NCBI GenBank assembly: GCA_900491605.1
Contig: UESW01004999.1
Span: forward strand, 208,282-272,281
From: Calamus simplicifolius
Lineage: Eukaryota > Streptophyta > Magnoliopsida > Arecales > Arecaceae
Reading direction: 5' to 3'
DNA length: 64,000 nucleotides
The translations under genes were made by a program, and so were the position numbers. The notes beneath the pieces were generated by a model. It searched no databases, was not told the DNA's origin, and was given only the letters and a program-made list of their open reading frames with translations. Shown piece by piece: positions 22,091-33,710 of the stretch. Numbering within the stretch: the first letter of the stretch is position 1; each line of letters begins with the position of its first letter.

Positions 22091-22712
22091 TAAGTTCTTG
22101 ACTGGCTTGAGTCAACTCGAACAGACCTCGAGTCGACTCAAATATGGGTTGTCCAAAAGTCAAGTGTCAGCCCGTAGAGGAGTCGTCTCTTGCTTTGTTG
22201 AGAGTCAGCTCAAGTTCTTCGGGAGTTGACTTGAACTAATGCAGGAGTCGACTCAAGTTGAACCCCAAAAATGCAAGTCTCTATATAACTGACCGAGTTA
22301 ACTTGAGCCTCTGTAGGAGTCGACTCAAGCTCGACGCAGAAATGAGGTCTCTCTATCTTTCTAACCGAGTTGACTCAAGACTCTGCAGGAGTCGACTCAA
22401 GCTTGTTGCAAAAATGCAGTCTCTCTGACTCTCTGACCGAGTCAACTCGAGACCTTGCAGGAGTCGACTCGAGTCACGCCAAAAGTGCCAATGTGTGCCG
22501 AAACGTGCCAAAGTCAGCTCCTTAACTATAGGAGTCAACTCTAAGTGCTGAAATTGACACTTAAAGCAAGACTCAAGACTAAGCTCGATTTTCCTTGTGA
22601 TTTTAAATAATTAAAGATTTAATTCTCTGAAACACTCAATCAAAATCATTAGTACTAAAAGGAATATACTCAAGTAGTTTTGTTATTCATCAAAATCAAT
22701 TTTGGATCAACA

Positions 22713-24960
22713 AAGGAGTTTCTATCTTCCCCACCTTTGCTGTCAAAGCCAAAGAAGGAGAGGATCTCTTCCTCTACCTTGTCGCCTCCATGGAGGCGGT
22801 CAACTTAGTGCTTGTCCAAGTCGACTACGAAGGGATGCAAAAGCCAGTTTACTATACCAGCAAGTTTCTTCATGACGCGAAGATTAGGTACACTAAAGTT
22901 GAAAAAATTATTTTTGTACTAATTATTTTCGCTCAACAATTAAGGCCTTACTTTCAAGCCCACTAGATCGCGGTTCTCACTGATCAATCCCTGAAGGCCA
23001 TACTGACTCGGTCGGATACCTTTGGACAGTTGGCCAAGTGGGCCATTAAACTAAGAGAATTCGATATCTCCTATCAGCCATGAAAGCTCAAGTTCTGGCA
23101 AACTTCATGGTCAAATGCACCTGGACCAAAAGCCAACCGGAGGAGCTTCCTCCAGTGAATCCGGTTGCTGAGCCAGATGAGATGAGAGAGACATGGATCC
23201 ACCATGTCGACGGCACCTCTAACTCCCAAGGGAGTGGAGCAGGGCTGATCCTTGCAAACCCGGATGGAATAGTAGCAGAGTACGCCCTCCAATTCCTCTT
23301 CAAGGCCATCAATAATCAAGTCAAGTACAAAGCCATGTTGGTGGCACTAAGGCTTTATGGGAACTCATAATAAAGTGCCTCAGAGCCTTTACCGATTCTC
23401 AACTAGTCGCTGGATAAATCATGGGAGAATATGAAGCTCGAGACCCCATCATGTCTTGGTACTTAAACAAAGTTCAATCGCAAGCATCCACATTAGCCTA
23501 TTTTGGTATCAACTACATCCCCAGAGGCAAAAACACTAGGGCTGACACCCTGTCTCGGCTAGCCACATCAGCGGACAATGCCTTGGGAAGGACTTACATT
23601 GAGTATCTGGAAGCCCTGAGTACTGACATCACGGAGGAAGTATTGCTAGTCACACAGGAGCCGACTTGGATGGATGCCTATGTTCGCTACCTCACTAACG
23701 GCACCCTTCCAGACGATCACAAAGAAGCTAAATTGCTAAAATGAAGAGCTTCCAGATTTTTGGTAATAGATGGACGGCTATACAGAAGGTCGTTCTTCTA
23801 TCCCTTGTTCAAATGCCTAAGCCTAGCAAACACCAACTATGTCCTCCGGAAGATCCACGAAGGCATCTATGGGAACCACCTGGGGCACAGGTCTTTAGCA
23901 TACAAGGCACTTTGCTAAGGATATTACTAGCTTACCATACGAGAGGATGCGATTGAGTTGACTCAAAAATGCGATAGCTACCAACGACACACACATCCAG
24001 CAGCAACCCGCTTTCCACCTAAGCCAGCTCTCATCTCCGTGGCCCTTCGCTTCATGGGGCATGGACATCCTTGGTCCATTTCCTCCGATATTGGACCAGC
24101 AGAGGTTTTTACTCATCACCATTAACTACTTTACCAAATGGGTCAAAGTTGAGACACTAGCACACATCATTGAGAGCAAAGTGAAGTCTTTCTTTTGGAA
24201 GTCCATTATTTGCCGCTTCGGACTACCCCCCACCGTCATCACCAGCAATGACCGGTAATTCGATAATAAAACATTTAAAGAATTTTGTGCCAAATTAAAC
24301 ATTCGCCATCAGTTTACCTCTGCTGGCCATCCAAAAACTAACGGAAAAGCTAAGGTGATGAACATAACCATTCTCCAAGGCCTTCAGATCTAGCTGGATG
24401 AGTTTAAAGGTAGATGGATGGATGAGCTCCCAAGCATGCTGTGGGCTTACCATACAACTCCAAGGACGTTCACTGGAGAGACACCATTCAGCCTGGCTTT
24501 CGGATCAGAAGCAGTCATTTCAGTTAAGATTGGTCTCCTAAGTTTACGGATGGAATTATACAACAAAGAAGATAACTCAACATAGCTAAGGGCCAATCTC
24601 GACCTCATCGATGAAACACATGACTGAGTGTGAATCATGATAGCAGTATTTCACCAGTAAGCTGCAAAATACTACAACGCTCGTGTGCGTCTCAAGACCT
24701 TCCACCCTGGGAACCTTGTCCTAACGTGTGTTGAAGTCTCCAAATCAACAGAAGGAGGCAAACTCTTTCCAGATTGGGAAGGACCTTATCAGATCACCGA
24801 GACATTTCATAAGGGAGCCTACCAGATCAAAGAGCTTGATGGAAAGCCAATACCCCACACATAGAATATAGAAAATTTCTACATATGTTACCAATAACAT
24901 GTGAGAATCCATTTGAGGGAAGTACAAATAATTTTCAATATATTGTTCCATCATTCGACC
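22713..24960 (+). pseudogene. RNase H and integrase of the gypsy element (decayed)
   Basis: RNase H homology resumes right after the solo LTR and is spread over frames to about 23740; FGINYIPRGKNTRADTLSRL lies at 23500-23560. An H2C2 zinc-finger region follows (HEGIYGNHLGH near 23855). The integrase core starts at about 24061 (MDILGPFPP, TKWVKVE) with VITSNDR near 24240 and the Asn-Gly segment near 24335, where the catalytic Glu region is degraded. The integrase C-terminal part reaches about 24860 (FHPGNLVL, GPYQI). Stops at 24256, 24391, 24583 and elsewhere. This copy cannot encode a working polyprotein. Confidence 0.84.
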
Positions 24961-24974
24961 TCCGTATAGATTGA

Positions 24975-25610
24975 AGATTGCGTCTCGACTCCGCGCTGGG
25001 GGATGAGTCCAGTTGGTTCACAGTTAGGAGAGATCAACCTCCTGCCTCATAGTTGGTGGATGCCTATCTTCCGACTCTACATCGGAGGATAAGTCCAGTC
25101 GACTCACAGTTAGGAAAGATCTACTTTTTGGCTCACAATTAGCGGATGCCTACCTTTCGACTCAGCATGAGGGATGAGTCCAATTGGCTCATAGTTAGGA
25201 GAGATCGACCTTCTAGCTCACAGTTGGTGGATAGCTGCCTTTTGACTCCGTATCGAAAAATGAGTCCAATCGGCTCACAGTTAGGAGAGATCTACCTTTT
25301 GGCTTACAGTTAGCGGATGCCTGCCTTTCGACTTTGCGTCGGAGGATGAATCTAGTTGGCTCACAGTTGGGAGAGATCTACCTCTTGATTTATAGTTGGT
25401 GGACACCTGCCTCTCAACTTCACATCGAAGAACAACTGTCCAGTCAGCTCAGTTGGAAGAGATCTACCTTCTATTTCATAGTTGGCGAACACCTACCTTC
25501 CGACTCTGCGTCGGGGGACGACTGTCAGTCAACTCACAGTTGGAAGAGATCTACCTCCTAGCTCACAGTTGGTAGATGCCTACCTTCTGACTTGAAGTCA
25601 GGAGATGATC
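24975..25610 (+). repeat. 86 bp tandem array in the gypsy 3' region
   Basis: Unit marker CAGTTAGGAGAGATC and variants at 25021, 25106, 25192, 25278, 25364, 25450 and 25537, a period of 85-87 bp over seven copies. Each unit includes a CGACTC...TCGG...GAGTCCAGT segment. It lies directly after integrase in the noncoding part of the element. Confidence 0.92.
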
Positions 25611-25960
25611 ACTGGCCTCTCTTAGTCGGCCAAGGAGACCTAGTCGGTCTTCACTGATTGAAGATTGCCTCCCAACTTCAAAATGGAAAATGACAGCTAG
25701 CCGCTCTTAGCCAGCCAAGGAGACCTAGTCGGTCCTTGCTAATTGAGGATTGTCTCCTGACTCCAAGTTAGGAGATGACAGTTGACCGATTTTAGTCGGC
25801 CAAGGAGACCCAGTCGGTCCTCGCTGATTGAGGGTTGTCTCCTAACTCCAAGTCGGAAGATGACAGTTGGCCGCTCTTAGCTGGCCAAGGAGACCCAGTC
25901 GGCCCTCGCTGATTAAGGACTACCTCTCGACTTTGAGCCGAAAGATGATTTTCGGCTGCT
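25611..25960 (+). repeat. 85 bp tandem array, second type
   Basis: Unit marker GCCAAGGAGACC at 25629, 25714, 25799 and 25884, an exact 85 bp period. Units contain GTCGGTCCTCGCTGATTG-like and GACAGTTGGCCG-like segments. Its period is nearly that of the preceding array, so the two may be diverged relatives. Confidence 0.9.
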
Positions 25961-26500
25961 CCCAGCCGGCTAAGTCATGACCAACCTTGCTTGAAATCCT
26001 TCGAGCAAGCGAATGCGCAGTTTCAGAGGACATGCAGATGCGGTCATGAACTCGTACAAAATAGATGAAAACCATCAACACCCAAAGCAGTGCAAAAAGA
26101 AAGGGATATTTCCATAGGAAGGTGTTGGAGCTGAAGCTAACATGCAAATCTAAAAGCAAAGACAAAGCAATATACGAGCATTCAGAAAGCCAATACTTGA
26201 AGGAAAAGATCTCTTTATTAAGTAGAGTATACAACATAATGATAGAATTGGTCAGAGCTGAAATATAGAGAAAGTATGGAAACAAACAAGCAAAATATAA
26301 AGGAAATCTAAGAAGAAGGTGGATCCTTAGTGGTTGGCTGACTCCATTGATTTGATTGCTTCCACTGCTGCCTCCACTATGATGTCCACCTCCGACATCG
26401 TTCGACAAACAACTTCCTGGACTGACTCCCCTTCGAGTGGTGGTGGCATGCTCCCTTTCGACGATGTGCTCATAGTGTCATTACCATCACACCCTCTGGC
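25961..26500. other. Spacer between tandem arrays and antisense ORF
   Basis: Noncoding sequence with no recognisable protein on either strand; probably the 3' end and intron material of the antisense ORF on the minus strand. Confidence 0.5.
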
Positions 26501-28702
26501 TTAGGCTACATCATCATCGTCTTTGACCACTTCGACCGCTGCGCTAGCCAACTCCTCTGCCAACTCCTCAGGGTCCTCGATAGTAATGGCATCCAAGTCT
26601 GCAATGTGCAAAACCCGAGACACCTTATTCTTACATTTATTGAATCCTTTGAGGAACGCATCATATGCCGCCTCTGCAACCTCATCACTGAAGTTGGTGG
26701 AGCCTCTGTATGCCTCCATGGCCTTAGCGGCCTCGGCTCTGGCAGCTTGGGCCTTATCCCTTGCTAGGGAAGCTTCCTCCCTAGCTCGAGCAGCCTCCTC
26801 CCTCACTACCTAGGTAATGATCTCGGCAGCCTTGACCTTCGCCTTGGCATCCCTGGCTTTCGCCTCCGCTAGCTCCTCCCTTATTTTGACTCGATCAAGC
26901 CAGCCTTCAAATGCCATCGCTTGGGCCATGGCATCGGCTCACCTTAACTCGGCGGTCGCCAAATGCTCGGCCTCTGTTCTAGCCTTCTCCTCCACCTTCG
27001 CAAGCTGGGCCTCCAGCCCTCGGCTTGCCTCCATAGTGGCTTGGAGTTCTTGATCTCGAGCTGCCTCGTGGGCTAGGATGGTAGCAAGCTCCAACACCAC
27101 ATTATTTGCATGGACCTAGGCGGTGGCAGCCCTACCTCGGGCAGCATGGTAGGACGCTATGGTTCAGAGGCATGCCTCCCGCATGGCGAAGATACCGCTC
27201 ACCATCTACAAAACAAAGAAGCAAGGTCAGCACACCAAGCTATAGAAAAAGCAAGTCAAAAATCTGAGTCAGGAGCTACTTACCCAAAGCATTTGGGGGA
27301 AGAGATCACCCAGGATCTCTCCCATGCCTCGATGGTGGGTCTCCTCCTAGTCCTGCAGGAGCAAGATGCTCTCCAGCAGCCATAGAGCATCCTGCTTCGC
27401 CAGCTGACTGTCATGGAACGCCGAGGCCCCCGAGGGAACCGAGAGGGAAACCTGCATGTTTTTTACCTCCTCGGCGTGCTTGGTGGTCGTCGACTCCCCT
27501 GCAGGAACCACCAAGGGAACTAACAGGCTGACAGGGCTATCGAGAGCCACCCCCTTCGCAACCGAAGCATCGCTGATGGGTGGGACACCGCTGATTGAAG
27601 GGGGCACCGCTACAAACTTAGGAGTCCCCGCCACTATGGGCACTAGCACTGGGACCGCCATCGGCCTGACACCCCTAGTTTGTGGAGGAGATTTCTTCGC
27701 CCTCGGCTCCGCCATCACTACCGAGCAGGTAGCCGAGTTGGGGTCAGTTTCCCTTGAGTGGGCAACCTAGGCCTCCCCAGTTGGGGCCATCTCATTGTGG
27801 ACCCCTTGAGGTAGAGACAGCATCAGGCCCGATGAGCGGGGCTTATTTATCTCCTGCTTCCCTGCATCATCGGCCAACCCTTTCCTCTTTTTGCCAACCC
27901 CTTTCAATTGATTGAGGGAGACTTCATCCCAGCGACAAGCACATAGAAGGTTAGAAAAGGAAAGGAGAAAAGAGAAGAAAAGCAAAAAAAAAGAGAATGT
28001 CCCTGCACTTACCTAGGGTTGGCCCTGGACTCACGCCATTATCGAACAGGTTCTTCTCGGATAAAAGAGCTCGATAGGAAGGGACTTGAGAGTTCAACAA
28101 TTGGTTAAACACCTCCTTGTCGGCCTGCTCTACTGCCGAGTTTTTATTCGGAGACTGGTCTAGCTCCTCCCACCTCTCTCTCACTCTGTCTACATGGCAA
28201 AGAAGAAACGAGACTTCTGGTTCCATCCCTTGATGGAAAAAGGAAGTTTAAGTTTGAATACTCTCTCCTACCGGGAAGCAAAAAACCACCATCCTACCTC
28301 AGTCGGATGGTGACAAAGGGAATACATGGCTCAAAACAAAGAAATTCTGGCCACTAAGCCATGGAAGTGGCAGAGCATTACAAAGGCACAAATAGTCCTA
28401 AAAGAGTTTGGGGACAACTATGTCAGGAGAAGGTCATACCTCTTTAAGAGGTTTGCTATGAAGGGATGGAAGGGAAAGCGATGTCCTGCCCTAAAGAATT
28501 CCTCATACAAGGCAACTCCTCCAGTAGGGCCGGCGGTCACTCTGTCATCGAGACTAGGGTTAGACAACCTAATCTCCTTTGGCACATTATACAGGACCCT
28601 AATTTCTTCCACCTCCGATCGGGTCATGGTTGAAGGGACGCTCTTCGGACCGGCCAAGCTTGGAGCGTTGGCCTCATGAGGCACAAGACGAGCCGGAGCC
28701 AT
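26501..28702 (-). pseudogene. Antisense additional ORF of the Tat-like element (putative gypsy-type transposon protein)
   Basis: The minus strand is open from ATG 28702 (MAPARLVPHE) through a domain resembling the 'putative gypsy type transposon' family (PF04195 type: EEIRVLYNVPKEIRL, GGVALYEEFFRAGHRFPFHPF). A stop or possible intron follows near 28415. Segments 28226-27951 and 27985-27347 continue it (low-complexity Pro/Val), and 27053-26501 is an Ala/Glu/Arg-rich coiled coil (EEAARAREEASLARDKAQAA) ending in acidic DDDDVA and a stop. Purine-pyrimidine runs and gaps between segments suggest introns plus some decay; exact exons are not resolved. Its position, antisense between integrase and 3' LTR, is typical of Tat elements. 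Confidence 0.72.
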
Positions 28703-29433
28703 CGAGGACTTGCATTGTTATGCTACTAGTCCTATGGCATATCCGGAGAGGAATGTCGTTCTCAGAAGAAGAAGAAGAAGAATAACTTCTATTATGGGCT
28801 TCTTGCTCTTACTACAAAGGGGCTAGGGACCATGGCTACTCTAAAGGAGGCAGAAAGAATCTAATGGGGCGACTCGAAGAAAGAAAGAGAAAACCAACCT
28901 GCGGAACAAAGAAAAGCACCCGAAGGACTTAAAGAGCTAAGGGATGAAGAGGAACTTTGTTTTTCTCTCTCTTTGATAGCACTGGAAGCACAAAAGCTCG
29001 ATGGAGAGGATAGAAGGCTTTTATTCAGAGATTTTTAAAACGAAAAAATCATTCCACCCAATGGCATGGCCATGTAGAAGGTCGTGATTGGGAGCTGGCA
29101 TCTCAACCGAAGAAAGACACTTCACTGCTCGGAAAGTTGCGTTTCGGTAGCGCATGGGCGAACGCAATTCACGGCAGAGTAATGATGGCGTGTGGCTCCT
29201 CGCCATTTAACAATGTCTCCTCGATTCTACGCGGTGACTTATGGTACTGTGTCTCATTACCTCACCCCTCTCCTCAGTGTGAAAAGACCACACTTCCTTA
29301 AAGGCATGCCCTTCGCACGTGTTAGGCTCTACTACCAATGCTACCCGAATTCTGATGCAAGGAAACATTGCACTCCTTTCGCTTGACAAATACAAGGCAC
29401 GTGGTCGCATAAGTTCAGAAGTGGAGGGGCATC
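28703..29433 (+). other. Gypsy 3' untranslated region with polypurine tract
   Basis: Noncoding; contains a GAA microsatellite near 28769-28783, likely the upstream region of the antisense ORF, and ends in a purine-rich tract (GTGGAGGGGCATC, 29421-29433) directly before the presumed LTR start TGATAGG. Confidence 0.55.
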
Positions 29434-30060
29434 TGATAGGATAGCACCCAATAGATGGTAGTGATCATACTTTCAGTCGGCCACCCGAGTAGAGCCTCCA
29501 ATCAACCACCGGGATCAGACTTCTTGTGGGACCGACGTGTATAACTCATGCCGCTCATACGGTTTGCATGATCCTTCCATGATCCTGAATCTTAATGAAA
29601 ATATTATTTTCATCATGGACGTGAGAAGCAAATCCTGCCAACAATTACAACGTATGGGGAGTGAATCCTGCCAACTGTTACAATACGTGAGGAGCAAATC
29701 TCGCTAATTCAGTTATTTTATGAGCTCTAGTAGTTTCCATAAATGGGTAAGAGGGACATTCGACCAAGTAACACCTACACGTTCAAACACTTAAGCTTTT
29801 TTCAAGCTTACGGTTATTGCCCAGAGCATTGACTTAAGCGTCGGAGTGTTTCCGCTAGAATCTTTGGCCTAGGGACTTTCTACAGATTCCCGATCGAGAG
29901 AAGTGCATCGAAGGATCCTTGATCTACTAGAGAAGACAATCGAAGGCTCGCCGATAGTTGAGAAGGTGTCTTGGCGACAATATATACAAAAGAAAGTGGA
30001 CCCATACCCTATTTTGATCTCCATCTAGAACCAATCGTTCAAAGTTTGGATCTAATGTAG
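29434..30060 (+). repeat. Probable 3' LTR of the gypsy element
   Basis: Starts TGATAGGATAGC right after the purine tract. The content shifts to AT-rich unrelated sequence at about 30060-30100. There is no second LTR in the window to confirm the ends. Confidence 0.5.
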
Positions 30061-30906
30061 AACTAACTCTGTTTTTTTGATAATAAGATCAATTTAATCA
30101 AATAAATTTAATTTTATGTGATCTATATATTGATGAAAAAAAAGGGCTCAAATCGATTTTATTCATTAAAAAATTTATGTATGAAAATATTTTGGTACTA
30201 AAGTGTCAAACTTAGTTTAAATATTTTTTTCCATATTACTCTCATAAATAAAATAATAAATAAATTTTAAATAAAGTATTTATTTTATATATTTTTATTT
30301 ATGTAATTATATATAAGTAGGCTAACAAAATAATATGAAAATGAATATCAAATGACCTATTTAATTATCTTGTAAAAAATAACTAATCTTTATGTTAGAG
30401 ATGTTATAGTTAAATTGATAATTTTTATACAAAATTATCTTCAATTAAATATATAAAAATATAAAACTATTTTCTTTGGTAATTTTTTTTTGCGGGAAAG
30501 TGTGTGTTTGGGAAATACCAAATGGGAAAATGGTCCTAAGAAACCTTTTTATTGGAAAATGTTTTTTGGAAAAACCAACGGACGCTTAAAAAATAAATTT
30601 TGAATCACATCACGTAGAAGATTAAAAATTAATTTGCAAAGTATTCAGGAAATCAAACGGCACTACATTGGAAATCAACGTTAAGCTATTCACTGCATTG
30701 TCAGTTAGGGAAAAAAGAGGGGACTTCTGAGTGGCTTCAATAGCCAGGAAACCGAGCTAAAGATTGGCTACAAAGTATGCTGAAAAAAACAGCAAAAAAA
30801 AAATCTGGCTCGCCCAACGTACCGTTTCAAATTATTCACTCTATTTATTCTCGGCCTTAAAATCTTGCTACCGAGCGTTGGAGGAAATTGCTTCAAAGAG
30901 GAGAGA
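30061..30906 (+). other. AT-rich upstream region of the BMT5-like gene
   Basis: AT-rich with no coding signal. The last 100 bases before ATG 30907 become less AT-rich and include a TATTTATT run near 30843, which could serve as core promoter; this is weak. Confidence 0.35.
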
Positions 30907-31050
30907 ATGGACAAGGTCGTATGGATAAAGCACTACTCCTCATCGCATGAGATAATGTTGGTAGGGGAGGAGACTTTTCCTTCTCCCTCTCTCTAGCCAA
31001 TGCCTTTGGCTCTGCCTCCAATATCGTTGCCACCTCTCTAGACTCACATG
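30907..31050 (+). pseudogene. Exon 1 of the BMT5-like gene, with frameshift
   Basis: From ATG 30907 the frame gives MDKVVWIKHYSSSHEIMLVGE, matching the start of BMT5-like domains. It then leaves frame: about 30977, GGGGAGGAGAC has one G fewer than needed to encode the family motif GEGDFSF. In the +1 frame the match continues (LANAFGSASNIVATSLDSH) to a donor ATG|GTCACC at 31050/31051. The glycine-rich motif is the SAM-binding loop, so the shift would abolish function. As read, the protein ends at TAG 30994-30996 after 29 residues. Confidence 0.82.
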
Positions 31051-31071
31051 GTCACCCTTCCTTCTCTTTCA

Positions 31072-31074
<3 letters not shown>

Positions 31075-31110
<36 letters not shown>
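31075..31110 (+). repeat. (TC)18 microsatellite in intron 1
   Basis: Thirty-six bases of uninterrupted TC repeats, 25 bases after the exon 1 donor, followed by an imperfect CT-rich stretch. Confidence 0.95.
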
Positions 31111-31113
<3 letters not shown>

Positions 31114-31307
31114 CTCATTCTCTCTCTTTGTTTCTATTTTCCTATGTTATAAATAGCGACGTAGATGTGCCAAATCACGTTGGATTATTAGTAATGTTTA
31201 TGGATGTTGTACATGCATTGCCTTTTACCTTGTCTTTGATATTAACCCCTGAAAATGTCTTCTTTAATTTTTCTATTAGCTTTTCTAAGTTTATCCCACC
31301 TTTATAT

Positions 31308-32458
31308 TATTGGGTAATGGGCCAAAATACGCATAAATACCCTAATGGGCCTTGAAAGCCCATTCACCCCTTTAGTGTGTGAATGAGAAATTGCGGGGAC
31401 ATTTAGTCCCATATCGGAAAGAACAAGAAAGGAAGGTTCACTTATATGGAAACCACTTCCTTGAAGCTTAAGTTCCTTAGGCTCACCATAAGTGGAGAGC
31501 TTGAGGGTGATGCGCGCGTGTGCGAAGGGCGCAATGGGCGCTTTGTAGGCGCACTTTGCAGCTTGAGGGGCTTTAAATTTTTTTAGATCATGATGATCCG
31601 ACGGTAGAGACTGATCGGATCAAGATAAGGGGCTGAGATCAATTGATCGTTGATCGATCGGATGAAGGTCGAGATGTGGTGATCAAATCATGATCGCGAT
31701 CGCGATCAATGGCTGACAGGTTGACCAGTCACGGTTGACCAGTCAACGGTTGGTTGACCAGTCAGGACGGTTTGATAAGGTCCATCCGATCGTCGGTTGA
31801 TGATAAGGCACCCGTTCGGTTGGAGATAAGTCAACGGTCCGATTATGAAAAGGCATATCAAAGACATGCAACCGCCTATCTGATAACGTGATCATCAGAT
31901 CATGATGATGAAAAGGCTTATCAGGAAGGATAGGCTTATCTGATCGGCTGATCTTCAGATCACAGCCATGAAAAGGCTTATCTGATCACCTGATCTGAAG
32001 ATCACGATGTCTAAAGGGCATATCAAGGGTGATAAGCCCTTAACCCTCACATCCTTTGATTTTAGAATTTAAATTAAATTAAATTCATAGGGTTGCTTCC
32101 AAAGGGTACCTAAAAACCTATAAATAGGACCCTAGACCTAAGCATTTCATTCATCCCAAGCCATTCCGAATTGAGTTCAATTTGAATCAATTCTAGTCTT
32201 CTTCTCTCTTAGGCATTTGCATACTTTCCTAAGGATAGTATAGCAATAGTGCATTGAAAGAGAGTAGCATTCTTGGTTCGATATTTTGGTGAATTGTAGT
32301 GCTGCTTTCATCAAAAGGAGACTGTTGTATCCTGGGAGACAATCGTCATACTGACCGTAAGCACCATTGCGGGACGAAATTGTCTTAAGGACATAGAGTG
32401 AAACTCTAGCCTCAGTCTGATTCATTAGGTAGCCACCATCTGCCAAACACCACCAACA
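31308..32458 (+). repeat. 5' LTR of element C (long form)
   Basis: 1151 bp. Matches the 3' LTR at both ends but contains an additional stretch, roughly 31565-31968, rich in GATCG/TTGACCAGTC repeats and GATCATGATG-type segments, which the 3' LTR and all array LTR copies lack. Confidence 0.9.
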
Positions 32459-32472
32459 ATCTTAAGACAATT
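32378..32472 (+). promoter_or_regulatory. Complementary 12-mers around the expected primer site of element C
   Basis: AATTGTCTTAAG at 32378-32389 in the LTR is the exact reverse complement of CTTAAGACAATT at 32461-32472, three bases after the LTR end, where the tRNA primer site should be. They can form a stem or act as an unusual priming structure; the function is inferred. Confidence 0.45.
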
Positions 32473-32498
32473 CCGTGCTACCAGAAGTGCTGCTGCAG

Positions 32499-33708
32499 AT
32501 GGCTACTATGACGACATCCATTCAAGCCGAGAGACCGGAGAAATTCTTTACCGGCACGGACTTCAAGAGGTGGCAACAGAAGATGCTGTTCTACCTCACA
32601 ACTCTGAACCTGGTCAGAGTGCTGAATGAAGATCCGCCTGTCCTGAAGGAAGGGGAGACCGACAAGCAAGTCATTGCTGCGGTGGAGGCATGGAAGCACT
32701 CAGACTTCCTTTGCAAGAATTATATCCTGAATGGTCTGGACAATACCCTGTACAATGTGTACAGTAGTATTGCTACTGCCAAGGAGTTATGGGCATCCCT
32801 GGATAAAAAGTACAAGATAGAGGATGCTGGACACAAGAAGTTTGTGGTTGGAAGGTTCTTAGACTACAAATGGTCGACCACAAAACAGTTATGGAGCAAG
32901 TCCAAGAGCTCCAGATCATCCTGCATGAGATACATGCAGAGAGAATGTCTCTCAGCGAGTCATTCCAGGTAGCTGCTATCATAGAGAAGCTACCACCACT
33001 ATGGAAGGACTTCAAGAACTACCTGAAGCACAAGCGGAAGGAGATGGGACTTGAAGACCTAATTGTCCGCCTAAGGATCGAGGAGGACAATAAGAGCCAA
33101 GAAAGAAGGCAGGAGGACAACCTGCTGAGCCAAAGGCCAACCTCATAGAAGGGAAGAAGAAACGCAAGTTTCCAGGCGAAGGCTTTAAACAGAAGAAGGG
33201 CAATCCTAAGAAATATAAATTCAAGGGAAAGTGCTTTGTTTGTGGAAAGCAAGGACACAAATCCAAGGACTGCCGTTTCAAGGATAAAGAAAAGAAAGAG
33301 GTCAACATGACTGAAACCCTATCCAAAGAGGTATCCGAGATGATGCTGTCAGCTGTTGTATTTGAAGCAAACATGGTTGACAAAGCAAATGAGTGGTACA
33401 TAGACACTGGAGCTACCAGACATGTCTGCTCTGATAAGAGTATGTTCTCATCATATACTCCTATCAATGGTAGAAATTTGGTCATGGGTAACTCCGCTAC
33501 ATCCAAGATAGAAGGACTTGGCCGCATCGTTATGAAGATGACATCTGGCAAGGAGCTTCTACTGAATGATGTGCTACATGTCCCTGACATCCGGAAGAAT
33601 CTCATATCAGGCTCCCTCCTAAGCAAACATGGCTTTAGGATGGTCTTTGAGTCTGATAAATTTGTACTCACTAAGGGGGATATTTATTGGAAGGGGTTAC
33701 TTGAATAA
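32499..33708 (+). pseudogene. gag and protease of element C (frameshifted)
   Basis: ATG 32499 starts copia gag (EKFFTGTDFKRWQQKMLFYL; WASLDKKYK near 32790). A shift near 32865 moves homology to the frame of 32870-33148 (MEQVQELQIILHEI), and another near 33145 to the frame holding the zinc knuckle CFVCGKQGHKSKDC (about 33235-33277). The protease follows in that frame with WYIDTGATRHV (33394-33426) and LLSKHGFRMV, ending TAA 33706-33708. Motifs and catalytic residues are preserved; only short indels break the frame. Confidence 0.87.
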
Positions 33709-33710
33709 TG

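Larger units (their letters stand above)
20431..22712 (-). mobile_element. Reverse-strand Sirevirus solo LTR inserted in the gypsy element
   Basis: It begins TGTTGGCCCAGATGGCAACTC, the reverse complement of the B LTR end, and finishes at ...GGATCAACA, the reverse complement of its start. It is flanked by a perfect 5 bp duplication AAGGA (20426-20430 and 22713-22717). Subtracting the TRIM inside leaves about 1.58 kb, close to the 1.44 kb B LTR. No internal Sirevirus sequence is present, so it is a solo LTR formed by LTR-LTR recombination. It carries diverged GAGTCGACTC motifs at about 22120-22545. Confidence 0.92.
18943..30060 (+). mobile_element. Ty3/gypsy Tat-like retrotransposon, 3' portion
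   Basis: Directly after the A LTR a Ty3/gypsy polyprotein begins in mid-protease and continues through RT, RNase H, H2C2 zinc finger and integrase to about 24900. Then come tandem repeats, an antisense extra ORF and a likely 3' LTR from 29434. The antisense ORF between integrase and 3' LTR, with internal tandem repeats, fits the Tat lineage (Retand/RIRE2/Grande type). The 5' part lies beyond element A, outside the window. The right end near 30060 is approximate because the 5' LTR is not available for comparison. Confidence 0.8.

Noticed and set aside
21280..22538. Short minus-strand frames in the solo LTR and TRIM
   Set aside because: Noncoding LTR and TRIM DNA; no domains.
26523..26813. Plus-strand open frame rich in Ala/Ser opposite the antisense ORF
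   Set aside because: It mirrors the Ala/Glu coiled coil encoded on the minus strand; GC-rich codons leave both strands open.
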